From positions 354,341-418,340 of the forward strand of contig JAQMWT010000531.1 of NCBI GenBank assembly GCA_029834535.1: DNA of 64,000 nucleotides, in the 5' to 3' direction. The stretch is from Chrysophaeum taylorii. Its lineage: Eukaryota; Sar; Pelagophyceae; Pelagomonadales; Pelagomonadaceae. The notes beneath the pieces were generated by a model. It worked only from the letters and a program-made list of their open reading frames with translations, ran no database searches and was not told the DNA's origin. Both the position numbers and the translations under genes were made by a program. Positions 59,590-64,000 of the stretch are shown here, piece after piece; within the stretch, counting starts at the first letter, position 1, and each line of letters opens with the position of its first letter.

Positions 59590-61533
59590 GACTTGGTGGA
59601 GCTGAGTGTAGACTTGATGCTTTTGACCAGAACGTTGCGAAACACAGGTACGACAGACAGTGTGTTAGGGTTATCTGAGGTGGTGGACATCGTTACTGGT
59701 TCGAGAGTGTTGGTATCGTCGTCGTCAGCTTCTGCTGTAAGGTGGTGAACACCAATAGCTGAATGGCGTGGTACCATGCGGAATGTGAGTGCAAGTAAAG
59801 CATTCAGTATGGATGGCACCAGCGAGTCGAGTTGTAGGGTGTCCAGTTGGTTTTCCAAGAAGTTGGACTCAGCGAACGGATCCGAGAAGATAGAAGAGTC
59901 TTCCGATTCACATGAGAGCGGAATGCTTGAATACACGAGAGTAACTTGTCACGCAGATGAAGGAGGTGATCGTCCGGGGAAGAGTGGTTGACGGCATGTT
60001 GTTCGAGGGCGGTTAGTGTTAAGCGAGACAGCAGCTCTGTGATCTTGTACAGTGTTATAAGTAACACATGTGCGTTGGCTGTAGGAGGAAAGAGACGGTT
60101 CTCCAGGGAGGTGATTGAAGCAATAGCAGCCTGTAGATCTGTGCGTAGAGATAGATTCTCAGCACTGAGAACGTTGACCTTGCGGATGTGTATTCGAAGA
60201 GTTTCCTGGAGTTGTTCGACTTGTTGACGCAAGGCATCGAAATCATCAAGCGAAGCAGAAGGCGCAGGATGTGTCGATGGCGAAGACATCTCCAGAGTAG
60301 GGTCTGATGTGGAGAGTGAGTAGTTTAGCGACGTTTCGGTCAACACATGCTGTGCAAGTAGGGGGTATTTCGCGTTTAAAAAGGGCAGAAAGTCTTGTTG
60401 TTCAGCCTGAATATAAGTGGGGCCGAACATTACATCCAGGAGTGACGGCGGTTTTGTATCATCTGAAGATGATGATACGTAGTCGTCAAGATGTTGTACC
60501 CACGATTGAGCAACAGTAGTAACCACATGTTGGAATTTGGAGGGCTTGAACATAGCCTGAGCTTTGCGACTCTGTGTTCGAACAAGAGTCACAAGGAAAT
60601 TAAGATGCTCAAGGTGCATCTGTGTTATAAGCCGAAGATCCAGTGCGAATGGCAATTGTGTGGTGGGATCTGTTGTGGCTGGAGCGGATACGGATAAGAC
60701 CAAGTTAACAAGTGACGGGTGTTGAGCTAGCATACTTGTCAACAGAGTGTATAACTCCATTGGCAAATGATAGATGCGTATGAGGGTAGCGCGTATATGA
60801 TCAGCTGAGCGCGCATCACAAGGGAATTGGAAAGAAGTATCATTGCGAGCACATACGGTAGGTTGCGTGGGCACCTGATCAGTATTTTGACACGCGAAGC
60901 ACAAACCCATAGTAATACCATAGTAATAGCAGAGATGGGGATGTGACCATTCTTCTTATGGTCGTCCGTGTTTTTGGAACTGTACGTGGTCGAGTCGAGG
61001 AAAGTCGGTTGTCCAAGATCATTGAGGCATGGCGTACAAAAGGACGACAAAATGAAACGTTCGCGTTTGGTTCCTCTATAGCAGCCAATAGAAGCAATAG
61101 CAGGAACAGCTTCCCAAGGTATAGTAATGGGTAAGCGCATGGATATGAATGTGGCCAGTTCCACAAATAATGAAGAGTCAGTAGACTCATAGACGGAATG
61201 TAGGGCAGTGATGAGTTCCACTCGCATAAAAGAAGAGAGAAATGGGGTGACAGGGACACGGAAGTTCTCAAGGAGAGAGATTCCTCGTTCGTACAAAGCA
61301 AAGTCCATGCTGAGGCCGTCCTGGAGCGTTAGCGACTGAGGTGAGATATGTTCGGCTGGTGTCGGTGCAACCACAGCAGCCTGTGGGGTAGCAGTAGCAG
61401 CAGTCATGGGTTGTCGCTTTTGTGACAACCTGGGAGAAGGGTCGGCCGTGGAGAGCGAGCGTGGGACTGTCCTTCGAACGACTGGGGAGAAGCCGCGGCC
61501 ACGGGAATGCCAAGAAAAGGACGTAAGCGACAC
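59590..61533 (-). CDS. Extra 3' reading frame of second copia element (coiled-coil protein with Cys pairs)
   Basis: The first part, 60739-61533, is in the same frame as the RNase H upstream, separated by one TGA at 61534-61536. It reads SLTLQDGLSMDFALYERGIS, TPFLSSFMRVELITALHSV and RFILSSFCTPCLNDLGQPTF. A tandem 11-bp duplication (TATTACTATGG twice, about 60905-60928) shifts frame. It continues as MGLCFACQNTD, IRIYHLPMELYTLLTSML, HLEHLNFLVTLVRTQSRKAQ, then a coiled coil (DALRQQVEQLQETLRIHIRK, AIASITSLENRLFPP). Two CxxC pairs could bind zinc. Position after pol recalls the extra ORF of some copia lineages, but I recognise no envelope or other family. Confidence 0.5.
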
Positions 61534-62586
61534 TCACACGCGCACAAACATACCGAGTAGAGAACGAAAAGTGGAGAACTCAGCTGCAAGTGGCTTTGTA
61601 AAACCATCAGCCACGTTTAGCTTGCCGGGAACATGATGGACTCGAATTTTCTGTGGCGAGATGTACTCACGGATCTTAAACCATCTGGTCGACAGTGACT
61701 TGGAGCGAGAGGATCCATCTGGGTTATTAGAGGTGTGAACAGCAGCAGCATTGTCAGACAAGAGAGGGAGGCTTCTGATGAAGCGCATATCTTCAGCAAT
61801 TGGGTTGTCATTGTCATCGAAGTCAACAGGATCAGCGGTGTTCTCACCATTAACATTGTTGACGTAGAAGGTGGGGTTGACGACAATGGAGAGTTCCAAC
61901 AGCAGCTTGCGTAGCCAAACAGCTTCGTCAGCACAAATACTGAGGGCAACCAACTCAGCTTCGTGAGTTGAGCAGGAGACAATCGGTTGAAGCTTGCTTT
62001 TCCAACAGATAAGGCAGTTGAAAAGATAGAAGACAAACCCGGTGGTAGATTTCCTATCTTCCTGTGCTAAGGAAGGGGCATTGTCAGCGTCGACCATGGC
62101 AACTAAGGGATCAAACTGTCCAGTGGATACATCCTGCGGTTGGTAGTCAACCACAGTGGAAAGATCAATTCGATTAGCGGAGACAGTGCGAAGGTGAGCT
62201 TCAATGGCATTACCTTTAGGGTGAAACCAGAGGCGAAGTGAGCGGTTTTCCGGCTCCTTGAGGTAGCGAAGTAAATGCTCTAGCATTTGGACGTGAACAT
62301 ATGTGGGTGCATGCATACCACGCGAACATCTGCCCAAGGCTTGCGAGAAGTCAGGTCTGCAGGCAACTTGCATGAACACCAGCTTGCCAAGGAGGGTGGC
62401 AAAGTGCGAGTTGATGTACAACTCTGCTTCAGAGCTGGGAGTGCCATCTTTATACTTGAAGGACGAGGACATAAGATATTTAAGCGGAGTTAGTTGCTGC
62501 AAGACAGGATGATCAGCGAAGAGTTCATCAAGCTTGGCTTGCACCTCCAGAGATATGGATCCATCAGATGAGCGACACACACGCAT
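61534..62586 (-). CDS. Copia RNase H domain, second element
   Basis: 351 codons. RT connection: LDELFADHPVLQQLTPLKYL, QVACRPDFSQALGRCSRGMH, LLRYLKEPENRSLRLWFHP. RNase H: VAMVDADNAPSLAQEDRKST (first catalytic Asp), TGFVFYLFNCLICWKSKLQ, VSCSTHEAELVALSICADE, LLSDNAAAVHTSNN, ISPQKIRVHHVPGKLNVADG and FTKPLAAEFSTFRSLLGMF. All catalytic acids are in place and the frame is intact. It is much better preserved than the first element's RNase H and belongs to a different copia family. Confidence 0.92.
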   Translation of the reverse strand: MRVCRSSDGSISLEVQAKLDELFADHPVLQQLTPLKYLMSSSFKYKDGTPSSEAELYINSHFATLLGKLVFMQVACRPDFSQALGRCSRGMHAPTYVHVQMLEHLLRYLKEPENRSLRLWFHPKGNAIEAHLRTVSANRIDLSTVVDYQPQDVSTGQFDPLVAMVDADNAPSLAQEDRKSTTGFVFYLFNCLICWKSKLQPIVSCSTHEAELVALSICADEAVWLRKLLLELSIVVNPTFYVNNVNGENTADPVDFDDNDNPIAEDMRFIRSLPLLSDNAAAVHTSNNPDGSSRSKSLSTRWFKIREYISPQKIRVHHVPGKLNVADGFTKPLAAEFSTFRSLLGMFVRV

Positions 62587-62599
62587 GCCTAGGAGGGTA

Positions 62600-63632
62600 C
62601 GGACAGGTTCAAACTGCCCTAGAGCATACCGTTTGTGGAGGGAATCCTGTAACTCAGTACGAGAGTGTCATCATTGGACACGACAACAATGTCGTCTACA
62701 GACAGACTGCATACGACGAACTTAGCATGTGCGGATACTCGAGCATATAGGCAAGAGTCCGAATGCAGGCGTTTGTAGCCAAGGCTACGGAAGAAGCGGT
62801 CTATCTCTTTGTTCCAAAGAGATGGTGATTGCCGAAGTTGACTTCAGCAATTTCGGTAGGCGTCGGCCCTTGTACTTAGCGTCATCGGGGTCGATAAGTT
62901 TGATGCCGTCTGGTAACTGAACATGGACGTTGGCATCAATGTCAGACTGAACGAAGGCGTTCGGGACGTCTGCGTGGTAGATAGGCAAATGCTTGTATGT
63001 TGCAATCGCCAGTAGTACCCGGATTGCGGTCATTGTGGCCATTGGGCTGAAGGTGCCAAAGAAATCGGCGCCAAGGGATGCTAGGAAGCCACGTAGCACG
63101 AGGCGAGCCTTGTGCCGTATTTGCCTGCAGAGTCTGTTTTAATCTTTAGCACCATCCTGCTGTCAATAGGGCGAGAGACACCGTCGGGTAATGAAAGTTT
63201 GAAGCAGCCAAAGCGGATAATGTCGTGGAGTTCCTTGGCGATGGCCTTGAGGTAGGCGTGCCTGTCTTCAGGCGACATACCGTGGAGGCACTTGAGTTTG
63301 TATTCATCGATGGAAACGTCCGCTTCTTGGACTTTGTATTCATCAGGACCAACAGTGGCTGGTGAACTATAGTTTAACGACGTTGCGGTCGAGCGCGACT
63401 TCGGGATAAGCGGAAACAGCGTCAGTAGGAGGGGTAGAGGAAGCAGATTCCAGTTGAATATGGATAGTAGGGTCGGCATGTAAGACCTGAGTGATATTAG
63501 CGCCAAACTCGGAGGAGTTGTGATCGAACAAGCTGGTCGGCGCCAGAACGTAAGTGCATATTGTAATGAAGAGTGCCAAAGGCAGCAGCGTGCTTGGTGA
63601 ACGCAGCTAAAAGAGGCTGAGAGATGGAGCAC
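62600..63632 (-). pseudogene. Copia reverse transcriptase, second element, broken
   Basis: Segments in different frames: SPEDRHAYLKAIAKELHDII and PIDSRMVLKIKTDSAGKYG upstream. Next are RGFLASLGADFFGTFSPMAT, YKHLPIYHADVPNAFVQSDI (catalytic Asp) and VHVQLPDGIKLIDPDDAKYK. The YGLKQS block is missing. After another shift comes WNKEIDRFFRSLGYKRLHSD, then VCSLSVDDIVVVSNDD with the catalytic VDD. At least two frameshifts or small deletions break the RT. Confidence 0.85.
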
Positions 63633-64000
63633 GTAGATGAGCCGCCAGCAGTTAGAAAGGTTGCAGCTGGGATGCTGGATGCGCAGTTGGCGTGGGCGAA
63701 GTAACCATCGACGTGAGGGTAGCGGGCAAGTAAGTCAGTGCGCAACGGAGAAGAAGACGAGCTAACAACGCATGTTCCCACTGAGCAGATAGCAGACCAG
63801 AGGATACCACCATTGATATGTAGGGCGGAGAAGGCGGGGGGCTTGAACGTAAGAAAGTGGTGGCGAAGATCCCAGCGGAAATCGGCGAGTTTGCCACCAG
63901 CGGCTTTGTAAGCACCAATAGTAGACGCTAGCAGCCGGGCTTGGATATTTTCATAGAAGTGTTCTTGCGGTTGTTAGGTTGTTTGGAACCTGGACAAGAA
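63633..64000 (-). pseudogene. Upstream pol region of second copia element, runs off the window
   Basis: Open minus-strand frames (for example PHVDGYFAHANCASSIPAAT) continue toward the right edge. They should connect to the integrase and Gag outside the window. No domain is recognisable in this part. Confidence 0.4.

Noticed and set aside
1-64000. CRISPR arrays, rRNA genes or complete tRNA genes
   Set aside because: No regularly spaced repeat-spacer structure, no rRNA core sequences and no complete cloverleaf found by eye.

Overview
The window reads as nuclear DNA of a GC-rich unicellular eukaryotic alga, most likely an ochrophyte (stramenopile) with a secondary red-lineage plastid. Evidence: a bacterial-type ribosomal protein uL10 and a queuine tRNA-ribosyltransferase-like protein both start with a signal peptide followed by an aromatic residue at the predicted cleavage site (VVA/WVP and THS/FVTP, the ASAFAP-type plastid import signal). 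Other support is a mitochondrial-type biotin synthase, a SNARE, an NCKX exchanger, and very short GT-AG introns (33-53 nt wherever both ends could be read). A pelagophyte-like species fits, but the species cannot be fixed from the sequence.

Layout. 1-13.4 kb is dense host coding sequence: a secreted GCC2/GCC3 cysteine-repeat protein, D-aminoacyl-tRNA deacylase, an AAAP amino-acid transporter, a conserved unknown protein and a large tethering-complex-like protein, with a gap at 7.3-9.8 kb. 13.4-19.7 kb is gene-poor and holds decayed coding sequence and tandem repeats. 19.7-37.3 kb is again compact: bioB, NCKX, Qb-SNARE, a DMT-family transporter, a MULE-like remnant, an ankyrin protein, plastid uL10, two unknown proteins separated by a tiny retroposon, a possible glycosyltransferase, a multipass protein and the TGT-like enzyme. 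37.8-47.4 kb is one large decayed Ty1/copia element on the minus strand. 47.6-57.1 kb holds small intron-containing host genes (a one-TM protein, a tail-anchored protein, a DUF962/Mpo1-like protein, a ZIP transporter, a delta-9 desaturase). 57.2-64 kb is a pile-up of a transposon remnant, a Ty3/gypsy fragment and a second copia element that runs off the right edge.

Host genes are closely packed. Divergent pairs lie about 50-155 bp apart (GCC2 protein/DTD, bioB/NCKX, uL10/unknown), which suggests shared bidirectional promoters, and convergent pairs lie within about 50 bp.

The most interesting object is the 37.8-47.4 kb copia element. Between its protease and integrase regions it carries a cytosine-5 DNA methyltransferase domain with recognisable motifs I, IV, VI and VIII. 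A SINE-like retroposon with an 11-bp target duplication sits in that same reading frame, and arithmetic excision of it reconnects the methyltransferase frame with the integrase frame. The element's terminal repeats are in opposite orientation and its RNase H domain is split, with the C-terminal half inverted. The second copia element has an unusual extra reading frame after RNase H, separated from pol by a single in-frame TGA.

Limits: gene models were read by eye, so splice sites, starts and all homology calls need transcript and profile-search confirmation. Several starts in this annotation were moved to the first ATG because the longest open frame began at a TTG or GTG codon.
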